A DNA stretch of 64,000 nt from Bradyrhizobium sp. cir1 (GCF_014198245.1 NZ_JACIHE010000008.1:186001-250000), one strand, 5' to 3'. Shown: positions 53,081-62,288, counted from the first letter of the stretch. Numbers and translations: made by a program. Notes: generated by a model from the sequence alone, not told the origin.

Positions 53081-54694
53081 TTAAAAGGGCATTCCGATCC
53101 GCCTCGTGCGCTCGATGGTGTCGGTTCCGACAGGGGCTGTCCTCGAGGAATCGACCGAGCAACCGTATCCGCTCGCCGCGAATGTTCGGCGCGGTTCCTT
53201 CAAGCTCACGGCTGTGTCGCGTCTTTCAAGTGCATAGCTTCGGATCGAGTTGAGCAATCGGTATCGCGCGAGACCCTGGCCGGCATCGAACGAGATCAAT
53301 GACTTCGTGATCAACTTGTCGATGACAAGCAGATCATCGAAGGGAGTCAGCAAGACCTGACGAGCAGCCTCGCAGGCTGCATCGAGCGTAAAGGACTCCC
53401 TGTAAGCGGACAGATGGTGCAGCACTGCCTTCTCGTCTTCGTCAAGCAGGCTGTAGCTCCAGTCGATCGATGCAGCCATCGTCTGGTGACGCGGCAACGC
53501 CGTTCGGTGACCTTGCCAGAACAGCCAGGTATTCGTCTCAAGAGAGCCGACGATCTGCGAGAGGCCAAGCGTCGGCACGCGCGTTGCCGCCAGGTTGATG
53601 GCAAGTGCCAGTCCGTCCAGTCTGCGGCAAATCTTCGCAACGATCTGTGCGTTGGATTCCGTCAACTCAAACTGGTGTCCGCTCGCTGCGACCTTGTTGA
53701 TGAACAGGCTGAGTGCTGGACGGGAAAAAAGCCGCTCGGCCGATTGTTCATCTTCGACCGATGGACACTCAAGACCCGAAAGCCTGTACACGTGCTCGCC
53801 GTCGGCCCGGAGTGTCTCCCTGCTCGTCGCAAGGACACGTATGTCGGGGGCTTCGCGTAGAATTTTCTCAATTAACGCCGCGGCAGCATCGATCAAGTGT
53901 TCACAGCTATCGAAGATCAGCAGCATGCGTCGATCGCGTACAAGTTCGAGAATGGCTGCATTCGGATCGCTCGTCGGGGCGGTTAGTCCGAAAGAAGATG
54001 CCAACGCGACCGGCAGAAGATGCGGCTCGGTGATCTTTGCAAGATCGAGAAAATGAATGTCGCCCTGGAAGGATGCAAGCTGGTCGTGAGCGACAGCAAT
54101 GGCGGCTGTTGTCTTTCCGACACCTCCCGGTCCGTGAACGGTGACGAATCGCGTCGTTCTCAGCAGGCCCGAGACCTTGCGCACGTCGTTGTCGCGGCCG
54201 ACCATTCGGGCCAGCGGCAGCGGAAGCCGTTGTGCCTGACCCCGCTCCGTGCCCCGCGCGATCGCGCCAGCAGATTCGAAGTGGTCGGTGGTCGCAACAA
54301 GGCAATAACCCCGGCCGGCTACCGTCTTGATGTAGCACGCACCGCCAATTCCATCGCCCAGCGCCTTGCGCAGCCCGGCGACCTGCACCCTTAATCCGCC
54401 TTCCTCGATGTTGATTCCAGGCCAGACGCGGGCAATGAGCTCGTTCTTGCCGACGACCTCACCCTGTCGTTCCGCCAGCAGGATCAGGATTTCGAGAGAG
54501 CGGTTGCCGATTGGGAGCGCGTTGCCGTCCTTGAGCAGGAGCCGCTGACGGGGAAAGAGCCGGTACGGACCAAAAGCGAAGAAGTCCTCTGCCGCGCTGC
54601 CTTGTGCCGGCGCATTCGCCTGGGTTGCCCGCGGCAACGCATTGGGAGGGCCTACCGCCGAAACCTCCTGGGTTATGACGGTGTCCGCGGTCAT
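53081..54694 (-). CDS. Winged-helix/NB-ARC-like ATPase transcriptional regulator, probably truncated
   Basis: A 537-aa protein from the ATG at 54694. Residues 40-135 form an OmpR-type winged helix (RSLEILILLAERQGEVVGKNELIARVWPG). It is followed by a STAND-type ATPase with P-loop VHGPGGVGKTTAAIAVAHD and Walker B MLLIFDSCEHLID. Relatives continue for several hundred more residues with helical repeats. This one stops about 35 residues after LLNSIRSYALERRD with an unrelated-looking tail (TAPVGTDTIERTRRIG). It follows the receiver gene by 8 bp, so the receiver may relay a signal to it. Confidence 0.82.
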   Translation of the reverse strand: MTADTVITQEVSAVGPPNALPRATQANAPAQGSAAEDFFAFGPYRLFPRQRLLLKDGNALPIGNRSLEILILLAERQGEVVGKNELIARVWPGINIEEGGLRVQVAGLRKALGDGIGGACYIKTVAGRGYCLVATTDHFESAGAIARGTERGQAQRLPLPLARMVGRDNDVRKVSGLLRTTRFVTVHGPGGVGKTTAAIAVAHDQLASFQGDIHFLDLAKITEPHLLPVALASSFGLTAPTSDPNAAILELVRDRRMLLIFDSCEHLIDAAAALIEKILREAPDIRVLATSRETLRADGEHVYRLSGLECPSVEDEQSAERLFSRPALSLFINKVAASGHQFELTESNAQIVAKICRRLDGLALAINLAATRVPTLGLSQIVGSLETNTWLFWQGHRTALPRHQTMAASIDWSYSLLDEDEKAVLHHLSAYRESFTLDAACEAARQVLLTPFDDLLVIDKLITKSLISFDAGQGLARYRLLNSIRSYALERRDTAVSLKEPRRTFAASGYGCSVDSSRTAPVGTDTIERTRRIGMPF

Positions 54695-54702
54695 GGCATG
54701 CC

Positions 54703-55080
54703 CTACAAGGTCTGCTTGCCGAGGGCGGATTCGATGCAACCGAGCAGATCGTCTCGTCCGAATGGCTTGGACAGGAAACAAACTCCGCCGGCGCGCAGGG
54801 CTCTATCGCGAACGCGCTTGTCCGGAAAGGCCGTCACGAAAATGGTCGGAATCCTGCGGCCGGAGGCAGTCAGTTTGCCGTGCAGTTCAAGTCCGCTCAT
54901 ATCGGGCATCTGGACATCCAGGATCAGGCAGGAAGTATCGGGCAGCTTGTCGGATTTCAGAAAGTCGTCGGCCGATTCAAACGTGACTGGCGTGTATCCG
55001 AACGATTCAACCATGCCGCCCATGGCGACCCGCACCGACTCGTCGTCGTCCACGATTGCAATCAAGGGTTCATCGTTCAA
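54703..55080 (-). CDS. Single-domain response regulator receiver (FixJ-like)
   Basis: A 125-aa CheY-fold receiver with acidic residues D11-D13 in IVDDDES, phosphoacceptor D55 in LILDVQMPD, the Thr switch in FVTAFPD and the Lys in LSKPFGRDD. There is no output domain. It is transcribed before the winged-helix/ATPase gene and divergent from the kinase at 55331, so it is probably phosphorylated by that kinase. Confidence 0.93.
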   Translation of the reverse strand: MNDEPLIAIVDDDESVRVAMGGMVESFGYTPVTFESADDFLKSDKLPDTSCLILDVQMPDMSGLELHGKLTASGRRIPTIFVTAFPDKRVRDRALRAGGVCFLSKPFGRDDLLGCIESALGKQTL

Positions 55081-55330
55081 GATGCTCTCCTATCATCCCA
55101 GATTGACGGGAATCCAAAGGGGTAACCATTGGCGAAGGTGGCACTCTAGATGCCAAATTCGTTGCCCGAATTAACCAAGGAGTCGCGGATACTATCGTTT
55201 CGTTTAGGTGCGTTGCCGCATTTCACGGTTTTTGCTAGTAAAGTAGGCGATGTGAGGCAGGCGTAGAACGCCCTGAAATCGGAGAGCGTCACCTTGGCTC
55301 CGATCGCCTTCAAATGGTCAGCGCGGATCG

Positions 55331-56776
55331 ATGAGCCAGCCCGTTTCCAGACATGACCGCGTCCTCCCCACGATCGGTATCATCGCTCTCGCGGCCGGCA
55401 TTTTCGCCATCGACGTTATTACGCCGCTCGAAGTGTCGGTCAGCATCCTCTACGTGTTTGTCGTGCTTGTCGCCTCGTCCATCTACGGCCGGACTGGCAT
55501 CTTGGTCGCCGGGCTGGCTTGCGAGGCATTGACCCTGATCGCGCATCCGCTTTCGCCGGGCGATCCCTGGTCGCATTGGTCGCTGATCGACCGCGTCATC
55601 GGTGTTGTCGGCATTGCCATGTCGACCTTGCTGGTGATGCGCAACCAGTCCACGATGGACGCGCTTCAAAGGAGCGAAGCATTCCTCGTGGAAGCGCAGC
55701 AATTGGGCCGCACGGGCAGCGTCGGCTGGCGCGATCCTCGGGGCGAACAGTACTGGTCGCGGGAGACATGGCGCATCTATCGATATGAACCGGGCCAAAC
55801 GGCGCCCACTCTCGCTGCCATGCTTGCGCGCACGCACCCGGACGACCGAAGGCTGCTTGAGCAGACCATCGAAAAGGCTTTCCGGGAGCAGACGGGCTTT
55901 GCACTTGAGCATCGGCTGTCGATGCCCGACGGCGAAACTCGCTATGTCCGGATTGTCACCCGCATTGCCAGGGAGTGGGCGGGCGAGGCGGGTATCGTCG
56001 GCGCGGTGATGGATATCACCGCTGCCAGGCGCGCTGCTGACGAACTACAGCGCGCCCAATCCGATCTCGCCCGCGTAACGCGGGCCACGACCATGGGTCA
56101 GCTCGCGGCATCGATCGCACACGAGATCAATCAGCCGCTCACCGGAGTCGTCACCAACGGGCACACCGTGCTGCACTGGCTCAATGAGAGGACGCTGAAC
56201 CTGGACAAGGCCCGCACGACGGCGGAACGCGTGTTGCGTGATGGTGAGCGTGCCAGCGGTGTCGTCCGGCGCATCCAGGGGCTGTTGATGAAGACGCCGC
56301 CCCAGGCCACCGACATCGATCTCAACGAGTTGATTGGCGGGGTCCTCGATCTGCTGCAAACCGAACTGCGGCTGCGCGATGTGGCGGTGCAGACCGAGCT
56401 CGCGCCGGCGCTGCCGGCCTTTCTCGGCGATTCCGTCCAGCTTCAGCAGGTTGTGCTCAATCTTGTCATCAATGGAGCGGATGCCATGTCGGAGGTGACC
56501 AGCCGACCGAAGGTGCTGGTCGTCGGTTCGCGCGAAGGGGACGATGGCGAGGGGGTGGTATTCGTGCGTGACAGCGGTATTGGTCTCGACCGGGAGACGG
56601 TGGACAAGATCTTCAGTCCCTTCTTCACGACCAAGGCCAGGGGGATGGGAATGGGATTGACGATCTGCCGCTCGATCATCGAAGCGCATGGTGGACGGCT
56701 ATGGGCTTCACCCGCGGAACCACACGGCGCGCAATTCCAGTTCATCCTGCCGAACAAGGCGCACGCCGACCTATGA
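55331..56776 (+). CDS. PAS-domain sensor histidine kinase (FixL-like)
   Basis: A 481-aa kinase with three to four membrane segments in residues 12-105, a PAS-fold domain (about 115-232, no obvious haem ligand), the HisKA box SIAHEINQPLTG with phospho-His H264, and the HATPase boxes (LNLVINGADAM, DSGIGLDRE, GMGMGLTICRSIIEAHGG). The domain order and the A-H-E-I-N-Q-P box match the FixL/HPK4 subfamily. It overlaps its FixJ-type regulator by four bases. The signal is unknown. Confidence 0.93.
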   Translation: MSQPVSRHDRVLPTIGIIALAAGIFAIDVITPLEVSVSILYVFVVLVASSIYGRTGILVAGLACEALTLIAHPLSPGDPWSHWSLIDRVIGVVGIAMSTLLVMRNQSTMDALQRSEAFLVEAQQLGRTGSVGWRDPRGEQYWSRETWRIYRYEPGQTAPTLAAMLARTHPDDRRLLEQTIEKAFREQTGFALEHRLSMPDGETRYVRIVTRIAREWAGEAGIVGAVMDITAARRAADELQRAQSDLARVTRATTMGQLAASIAHEINQPLTGVVTNGHTVLHWLNERTLNLDKARTTAERVLRDGERASGVVRRIQGLLMKTPPQATDIDLNELIGGVLDLLQTELRLRDVAVQTELAPALPAFLGDSVQLQQVVLNLVINGADAMSEVTSRPKVLVVGSREGDDGEGVVFVRDSGIGLDRETVDKIFSPFFTTKARGMGMGLTICRSIIEAHGGRLWASPAEPHGAQFQFILPNKAHADL

Positions 56777-57423
56777 ACGAGGAATCCCCTGTAGTCGCGG
56801 TCATTGATGACGACGTGTCGGTGCGTGAATCCATCGAGGGACTGCTTGAGACGGCGGCGCTTCGCGTCGAGCTGTACGCCTCGCCGCGCGAATATCTGCA
56901 GGCCAGGCGCAAGGACAATCCGAGCTGCATCATTCTTGACGTCCGCCTGCCCGGTTCGAGCGGACTGGATTTTCAGCGCGAGATGACCGCGGCCGGTATC
57001 CGGGCGCCGATCATCTTCGTGACGGGCTATGCCGACGTCCATATGTCCGTCCAGGCCATGAAGGCGGGCGCGGTCGAGTTTCTCACCAAACCCTATCGCG
57101 ACCAGGATCTGCTGGAGGCGGTGCTGTCGGCCATCGACAAGGACCGGCAGCGTCGAGCGAACGACCGCACCCTGACCGATATCAGGCAGCGCTTCGAAGC
57201 GCTGACATCCCGAGAACGCCAGGTGATGGCGCTGACGATCTCTGGCCTGCAGACCAAACAGATCGCAGGCGCTGCCGGCATACGCGAGGTCACGGTACGG
57301 GTGCATCGGCGCGAAATCATGCGGAAGATGAATGCGCGATCCCTGGCTGATCTTGTGAAAATGGGGGAGGCACTCCGGAGCAGGGGTGTCACGCTTGACC
57401 CTCACGCGCCGCCCGATGATTAA
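56773..57423 (+). CDS. FixJ-type response regulator (receiver plus LuxR HTH)
   Basis: A 216-aa regulator. Receiver phosphoacceptor is D56 in IILDVRLPG, with the FVTGYADVHMSVQAMKAGAVEFLTKP helix-strand that marks FixJ/NodW relatives. The LuxR-type HTH at about residues 145-205 is LTSRERQVMALTISGLQTKQIA then VTVRVHRREIMRKM. Cognate partner of the preceding kinase by overlap (ATGA at 56773-56776). Confidence 0.95.
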   Translation: MNEESPVVAVIDDDVSVRESIEGLLETAALRVELYASPREYLQARRKDNPSCIILDVRLPGSSGLDFQREMTAAGIRAPIIFVTGYADVHMSVQAMKAGAVEFLTKPYRDQDLLEAVLSAIDKDRQRRANDRTLTDIRQRFEALTSRERQVMALTISGLQTKQIAGAAGIREVTVRVHRREIMRKMNARSLADLVKMGEALRSRGVTLDPHAPPDD

Positions 57424-57936
57424 CGCCGTCCAGCTTGCGCACGGAAGCGATCCGAGCAGCCTTGTTCTGTGGGAAGTCATATGAGAGGGCCGATGATCGA
57501 GACGGTCCCGAAATCGCGGCAAAGAGAAAGACTGGTTCAGTAGCTGTACCCCCGTGGATCAGGTTACTGTTTGCCCTCCGCATCTCGTCCGTGTTCCTTG
57601 TCGTGACAAGAACGGCAGATGATCGTCACGTCTTCAAGTTGCTCTTCGCCTAGCGCGGCTCTGGTGAAATCAGGCGTACGCAGGACAACCGCTGCGACCA
57701 GGGTCTTCTCGCCCGCCACATTCTGTGGCGTCACGACGCCGTAGACGAAGACGCCGGAGACGAGGCCCGACTTGATCGGAGCCGCTTCAACCAGGGCGTG
57801 TTGAGGCAACGGAGCACGACCATCTCAAAATTGCCTGGCGACCACATCCGGCAAATCGAATTGTGGATCCCGATCCTTGATCGGAGTTGATTGATACCCT
57901 AATACTTTTGCTGACGGGCAACACAGGTGCGGACCG
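57424..57936. other. Intergenic region with a possible HNH fragment
   Basis: Between the FixJ-like and NarL-like regulator genes. Apart from the short minus-strand frame listed at 57564-57809, no gene is seen. The last 50 bases form the leader of the NarL-like gene. Confidence 0.45.
57564..57809 (-). pseudogene. Possible HNH-endonuclease C-terminal remnant
   Basis: An 81-aa frame whose last 35 residues (FTRAALGEEQLEDVTIICRSCHDKEHG) match the usual end of HNH proteins: G-x-E-x-L-x-D followed by LCxxCHxxxH. The HNH part proper (the upstream His-Asn motif) is missing and the first half is not family-like, so it is either a small unknown protein or a decayed fragment. Low certainty. Confidence 0.3.
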
Positions 57937-58587
57937 GTGCGGACGATCATTGCTGACGATCACGCGATTATGCGGGAAGGTCTGAAGCAGCTTCTGTCGA
58001 CCGTGGACGATCTCATTGTCAGCGGAGAAGCAGCGGACGCAGAGGCTGTTCACCGGCTGCTGAACGAAAGCCCCGCCGATCTTCTCATCCTCGATCTCGG
58101 CATGCCGGGTGTGAGCGGCTTTCAATTCATAGCTCACCTGAGATCCGCCTGGCCGGAGCTGCGGGTTCTTGTCCTCACCGCCAATGTCGAGCCGCGTTCC
58201 GTTCGGGCAGCCTTTTCCGCGGGCGCAAATGGCTATTTGACCAAGAGCGGCGATCCATCCGAGCTCATCGATGCGATCGATGCCATCAGAAAAGGCCACG
58301 CCTATGTGGCGGAGGAGGTCCGCTTTGCGGTGGACCATCATGACGGCCCGAGCGAAATCCCGGAGCCCTCGGCAGTGATCATATCTCCGGTCACGCTGAC
58401 AAGGCGTGAGCGGCAAATCCTGGCGATGATCCCTCACGGCGCCACCAACCGCGACATCGCCAGCCGTCTCGGCATTAGCCTGCTGACCGCCCGAAAACAT
58501 CGCGAGAATCTTATGCGGAAGCTCGACCTGCACAGTGGCGCAGAGCTGACCGCCTACGCAGTCCGTCTCGGCCTTCCGGCGGGCTAG
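57937..58587 (+). CDS. NarL/LuxR-type response regulator
   Basis: A 216-aa regulator from a GTG at 57937. IIADDHAIMREGLKQLL is the NarL-family opening, phosphoacceptor D53 is in LILDLGMPG, and the HTH is LTRRERQILAMIPHGATNRDIASRLGISLLTARKHRENLMRKL. Different subfamily from the FixJ-like neighbour. It may be the target of the hybrid kinase at 58845, from which it is separated by hairpin repeats. Confidence 0.92.
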   Translation: MRTIIADDHAIMREGLKQLLSTVDDLIVSGEAADAEAVHRLLNESPADLLILDLGMPGVSGFQFIAHLRSAWPELRVLVLTANVEPRSVRAAFSAGANGYLTKSGDPSELIDAIDAIRKGHAYVAEEVRFAVDHHDGPSEIPEPSAVIISPVTLTRRERQILAMIPHGATNRDIASRLGISLLTARKHRENLMRKLDLHSGAELTAYAVRLGLPAG

Positions 58588-58588
58588 A

Positions 58589-58738
58589 GCATGATCCGGA
58601 AAAGTGCGAAGCGGTTTTCCGAAAAGATCATGCGCAAACAACGACCTAAAGCGCGATGACGATTCATTCAAATCTCATCGCGCTTTAGAGCATGATCCGC
58701 AAAAGCGGGCGCCGGATTTCAGAACCATTTCATGCTCA
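58589..58738. repeat. Cluster of short palindromic intergenic repeats
   Basis: Three hairpin units in 150 bp. Unit 1 (58589-58633) pairs GCATGATC with GATCATGC and CGGAAAA with TTTTCCG. Unit 2 is a perfect 13-bp inverted repeat TAAAGCGCGATGA/TCATCGCGCTTTA (58647-58659 and 58675-58687). Unit 3 (58686-58738) is a degenerate copy of unit 1. This GAGCATGATCCGGAAAA element is familiar from Bradyrhizobium-type intergenic repeats. It may also stop or protect the upstream transcript. Confidence 0.8.
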
Positions 58739-58844
58739 AATGAAGCGATATCGCCGCATGACGATGAAGAAAAGCCACCACGCTCCAGCGCAGTGAAAGT
58801 TGTGGGCGAAGCCGCCGCACTTGCCGGCGCGCGGAGAGGTTTCG

Positions 58845-60626
58845 ATGCAGGAAGACAAGATACGCGAGGCCCTCGTAGAACTTCTGTATCGCAATGCCTA
58901 TGGAGTAGTGGCTTCCAATGTCCTCATCTCCCTGGCGGCGGCATACGTGATGAGGAGCACCGTGCCGCCGAGCTGGCTGGTCGGATGGCTGGGTGCGCTG
59001 TATCTGCTCACCGTCGTACGCGTCTTTGCGGCGCGCCGGTTCTTCAGCCGGAATCGAGAACCAGCGTCTGTGTCGCGATGGGCGTGGCTCGCAGCCGGGT
59101 TTTCCTGCGTGTCGGGACTGTTGTGGGGAATGCTCGGCTGGGTCGGGTTCGTTCCCGAACAGCCCGTTCCTTTCTTATTCACCATTGTTGCCTTGACCGG
59201 CCTGGTCTGCGGCACAGTTCCGTCGCTCTCGGCCTTTCCGCCGGCGCTCGTCGGCTCGATTATCGCGACGGTGCTGCCGGTCATGGTGCGCGCCTTTATC
59301 AATGGAGGTGATACCTCCGGCGCATATCTCGCCCTGCTTACGGGACTTGTGACCATCAATCTCTATTATTGCCGCACGACGCACCGCATGCTGCGTGAGT
59401 CCATCAGGTTGCGCCTGGAAAACGTCGAGCTGGTTGGCCACCTCCAGGAAGAACGCGACCGCGCGCAAGCCGCCGATCATGCGAAAACGCGTTTCCTCGC
59501 TGCCGCCAGTCATGACCTGCGCCAGCCGATCCATGCCTTGAGCCTGCTGATCGCCACGCTCGCGACCCTGGGTCGCCGCGGCGCCGTCCAATCCGGCGAT
59601 GCGCGCGATCTCGCCGGCAAGGCAAAGTCCATCGTCGGAAACCTCAGCGCCCTTCTGAACGGACTGCTCGACATCTCCCGGCTCGATGCCGGCGTCGTCA
59701 CCGTTGCGAAGGAGACGGTGAATCTCTCCCAGCTGTTCAACCAGCTCAGCAACGAATTCGGCGCGGACGCGAAGGATCGCGGACTTGACTGGCGTGTCGT
59801 TGAAAGCCGTCTCCAGGTGGACAGCGATCCCATGATGCTGAAACGGGTCCTGGGCAATCTGCTGTCGAACGCGTTTCGATACACGAGATCCGGTGGCGTT
59901 CTGCTCGGTTGCCGCAGACGCGGTGCTTCGGTGGAAATCCAGATATGGGATACCGGACCCGGCATTCCCGCAGATCAGCAAGCGATGATCTTCGAGGAAT
60001 TCGTGCAGTTGCAGAATCCGGCGAGGGATCGCACGCAAGGCCTTGGCCTTGGCCTCGCCATCGTTCGCCGCACTGCCGCACTGCTGCAACATCCGCTGAA
60101 GCTGGTCTCCGTCGTCGGCCGCGGCTCGATGTTTTCCGTTACGGTACCGCAAGCCAGTGCAGTGGCGCCTACCCCGCCCGATCACAGGGCACCACCCGCC
60201 GACATCACCGTCAGTGTCATGGTCGTGGAAGACGAGGGGGACGTTCTCGATATCATGGTGCAGTTGCTCACGCTGCAGGGACATCGGGTCTATGCCGGCC
60301 GATCTGCCGCCGAGGTGCAAAAGATTCATGCCGAGGCGATGGCGGCCGGCGATGCGCCGGTCGATCTGATCGTCGCTGACTACCGCCTCGGAGGTGGTGT
60401 TACTGGCCAGGACGCAATCGAGGCTCTTTGCGCCTATATCGGCCGCTCCCTGCCTGCCGTCATCGTGACCGGTGATACCTCGCCGGCGCGCATCAAGGAA
60501 GCCACCGCCAGCGGTCATCGTATTCTTCACAAGCCGATCACCGGCGAGCAATTGCACGAAGCGATCATTGCAGCCTGTGTTGACGGAAAGGGATCAATCA
60601 TAGGTGCTTGCTCGAAGGACGTGTAG
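58845..60626 (+). CDS. Hybrid sensor histidine kinase with C-terminal receiver
   Basis: A 593-aa membrane kinase (ATG at 58845, SD GGAGAGG). Residues 20-175 hold six or so hydrophobic segments without a clear periplasmic sensor. HisKA has H223 in AAASHDLRQPIHALSLL, and HATPase boxes are LLSNAFRYTRSGG, DTGPGIP and GLGLGLAIV. A receiver domain follows from about residue 455 with phosphoacceptor D512 in IVADYRLGGG. The H-D-L-R-Q-P box groups it with kinases paired to LuxR-type regulators. The last nine or so codons lie in a repeat that recurs at 62.1 kb. Confidence 0.93.
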   Translation: MQEDKIREALVELLYRNAYGVVASNVLISLAAAYVMRSTVPPSWLVGWLGALYLLTVVRVFAARRFFSRNREPASVSRWAWLAAGFSCVSGLLWGMLGWVGFVPEQPVPFLFTIVALTGLVCGTVPSLSAFPPALVGSIIATVLPVMVRAFINGGDTSGAYLALLTGLVTINLYYCRTTHRMLRESIRLRLENVELVGHLQEERDRAQAADHAKTRFLAAASHDLRQPIHALSLLIATLATLGRRGAVQSGDARDLAGKAKSIVGNLSALLNGLLDISRLDAGVVTVAKETVNLSQLFNQLSNEFGADAKDRGLDWRVVESRLQVDSDPMMLKRVLGNLLSNAFRYTRSGGVLLGCRRRGASVEIQIWDTGPGIPADQQAMIFEEFVQLQNPARDRTQGLGLGLAIVRRTAALLQHPLKLVSVVGRGSMFSVTVPQASAVAPTPPDHRAPPADITVSVMVVEDEGDVLDIMVQLLTLQGHRVYAGRSAAEVQKIHAEAMAAGDAPVDLIVADYRLGGGVTGQDAIEALCAYIGRSLPAVIVTGDTSPARIKEATASGHRILHKPITGEQLHEAIIAACVDGKGSIIGACSKDV

Positions 60627-60770
60627 CTGCCCCCAGAATTGGCGATCAGCCGGCCACGGTTGAGATTGTAGCTCCGCGCGGACGCCCACTGCGCCACTAC
60701 CTGTGGCGACAAAGGTCTTTCGGCTTTCCCCTCTTGCCGACCACGAAATACGACATCTGCCGTATCGCTC
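60604..60770 (+). repeat. Long dispersed repeat, copy A
   Basis: About 165 bp similar to 62117-62288. The best blocks are TTGGCGATCA(G/C)CCGGCCACGG, TTGAGATTGT and GAAATACGACATCTGCCGTA. It begins inside the 3' end of the hybrid kinase gene, so the final residues and stop codon of that protein come from the repeat. Confidence 0.75.
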
Positions 60771-61360
60771 GCGGATTGCCCCAGTGATATCCATGTGGAT
60801 GTCATTGCCGCCGTCGCCAGGGAGCGGTGCTATTTCGCCCGGCAGCGATAGTCCATTTTCGAGTTTACAGCATGACGACATATGAGAAGCAGACGATGTG
60901 TCATCAATCGCGCGATCTATTTCCCTCAGTATCAATTTTCGACAGCAAGGTGCGAAGCGTCCTTAAAGATCTCCTCGTCCCCCTTCACGCATCACGGCGC
61001 CTTAGGGCGAAGCACGTCATCGGAGAATGCCGGCATTTGATTGCGAAGGACTGCGCTTCGTTGAATTTTCGAACGCGCACAAGGGGAAATTTGGATATGG
61101 CAATTGCCGATAGCTCCCACGCCCGGCGACCATCGCCACCCCTCAAGGCGTGGACAATGGCTGTCCTGGTTGGCTTCGGCATTTTGCACGTCGTCGGAGA
61201 ATGCACGCTGCATCAGGCGCCGAGTATTCGACCGATCGAAACGGTAACGGCGGCGATCCACGGCGACTAGATGGATTGGTTGTTTGTCACTTGAGTGGGT
61301 CCGGACGACCCCACGCTGTCCCGCCACCGACGACGATCACCATCTTTAGGAAGCGATGTC
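60627..61360. other. Intergenic region with one small gene
   Basis: Holds the rest of repeat copy A (to 60770) and the small membrane protein at 61097-61270. Between 60771 and 61096 nothing gene-like with a ribosome-binding site was seen. Confidence 0.5.
61097..61270 (+). CDS. Small hypothetical membrane protein
   Basis: A 57-aa protein from the ATG at 61097 with AAGGGGAA 8 nt upstream. After a basic, Ser/Pro-rich start it has one hydrophobic segment (AWTMAVLVGFGILHVV, about residues 18-33), then a polar tail. A longer in-frame version from 60872 has no family sequence and no SD. Function unknown; it lies 90 bp before the TauE/SafE gene. Confidence 0.45.
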   Translation: MAIADSSHARRPSPPLKAWTMAVLVGFGILHVVGECTLHQAPSIRPIETVTAAIHGD

Positions 61361-62092
61361 ATGTCCGACATAGCGGTTTATCTTGTGCTAAGCGGGGCGG
61401 TGTTTGCAGGCGCGTTCGTGTCCGGCCTTTCAGGGTTTGCGTTCTCGGCGGTCGCCGGCGCAATCCTGCTACACGTGTTTCCGCCCATAGAAGCTGTGCC
61501 ATTGATGATGGCCTGCAGCATCACCGTACAAGCGGCCAATCTGTATGCGTTACGCAAGAGCATGCAATGGAAAACCAGCCTGGTTTTCATCGCTGGTGGA
61601 CTATTAGGCATTCCGATCGCGATCTATCTCCTGCAGAACGTGGATACAGCCATTTTCAGACTGGGATTTGGAACGCTCGTATCGCTTTACGCGGCATATG
61701 CCTTGGTGCGGCCGACGGCTGCCTACCTGCGTCAGATGGAGAGCCAGAGCAGGAACGCGCTGGTGGGGTTTGGCGGCGGGCTGGTCGGCGGGTTGACAGC
61801 GATGCCCGGCGCGCTTCCCGCGATCTGGTGCGACATCCATGGTCTTCCGAAAACGCAGCAGCGCGGCCTTGTTCAACCCTATATCGGGGTCATGCAACTT
61901 TTTGCCCTCGCGCTCATGCTTTCGCACCACAGCCTCTCGTTAAAGGTCTTGATCGACTTTGGCATTTCGCTGCCCGCCTTAGCTGCCGGAACGGCTGCAG
62001 GTATCGTCCTGTTCGGTCGCATCAACGAAACAGCCTTCAAACGTGTTATCCTTGGCTTGCTGCTGTTTTCGGGACTTTGCCTTGTGATCTAG
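61361..62092 (+). CDS. TauE/SafE (TSUP) family membrane transporter
   Basis: A 243-aa protein with about seven to eight membrane segments. It has the duplicated family pattern FVSGLSGFAFSAVAGAILL near the start and GFGGGLVGGLTAMPGALPAIWC in the second half. TSUP proteins move sulfite, sulfonates or other small organosulfur or organic anions. There are no coding neighbours to suggest the substrate. The gene is flanked by the two copies of the long dispersed repeat, which may have carried or rearranged it. Confidence 0.9.
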   Translation: MSDIAVYLVLSGAVFAGAFVSGLSGFAFSAVAGAILLHVFPPIEAVPLMMACSITVQAANLYALRKSMQWKTSLVFIAGGLLGIPIAIYLLQNVDTAIFRLGFGTLVSLYAAYALVRPTAAYLRQMESQSRNALVGFGGGLVGGLTAMPGALPAIWCDIHGLPKTQQRGLVQPYIGVMQLFALALMLSHHSLSLKVLIDFGISLPALAAGTAAGIVLFGRINETAFKRVILGLLLFSGLCLVI

Positions 62093-62116
62093 ACGGGGGC
62101 GTCGCCGAACGGCGGC

Positions 62117-62288
62117 AGTGGCTGCTAGAAGGATGCGCAGTTGCCCCGAGATTGGCGATCACCCGGCCACGGTTGAGATTGTCTCGGCGCTGATCTCACA
62201 CCGCGTCGCCACCTGCGGCGGCGCAGGGCGTTTCGACATCGGGCTCCTGACCGACGACGAAATACGACATCTGCCGTATCGCCCAGCG
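62117..62288 (+). repeat. Long dispersed repeat, copy B
   Basis: Partner of copy A at 60604-60770, in the same orientation about 1.5 kb downstream. The two copies bracket the small membrane protein and the TauE/SafE gene. Confidence 0.75.
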
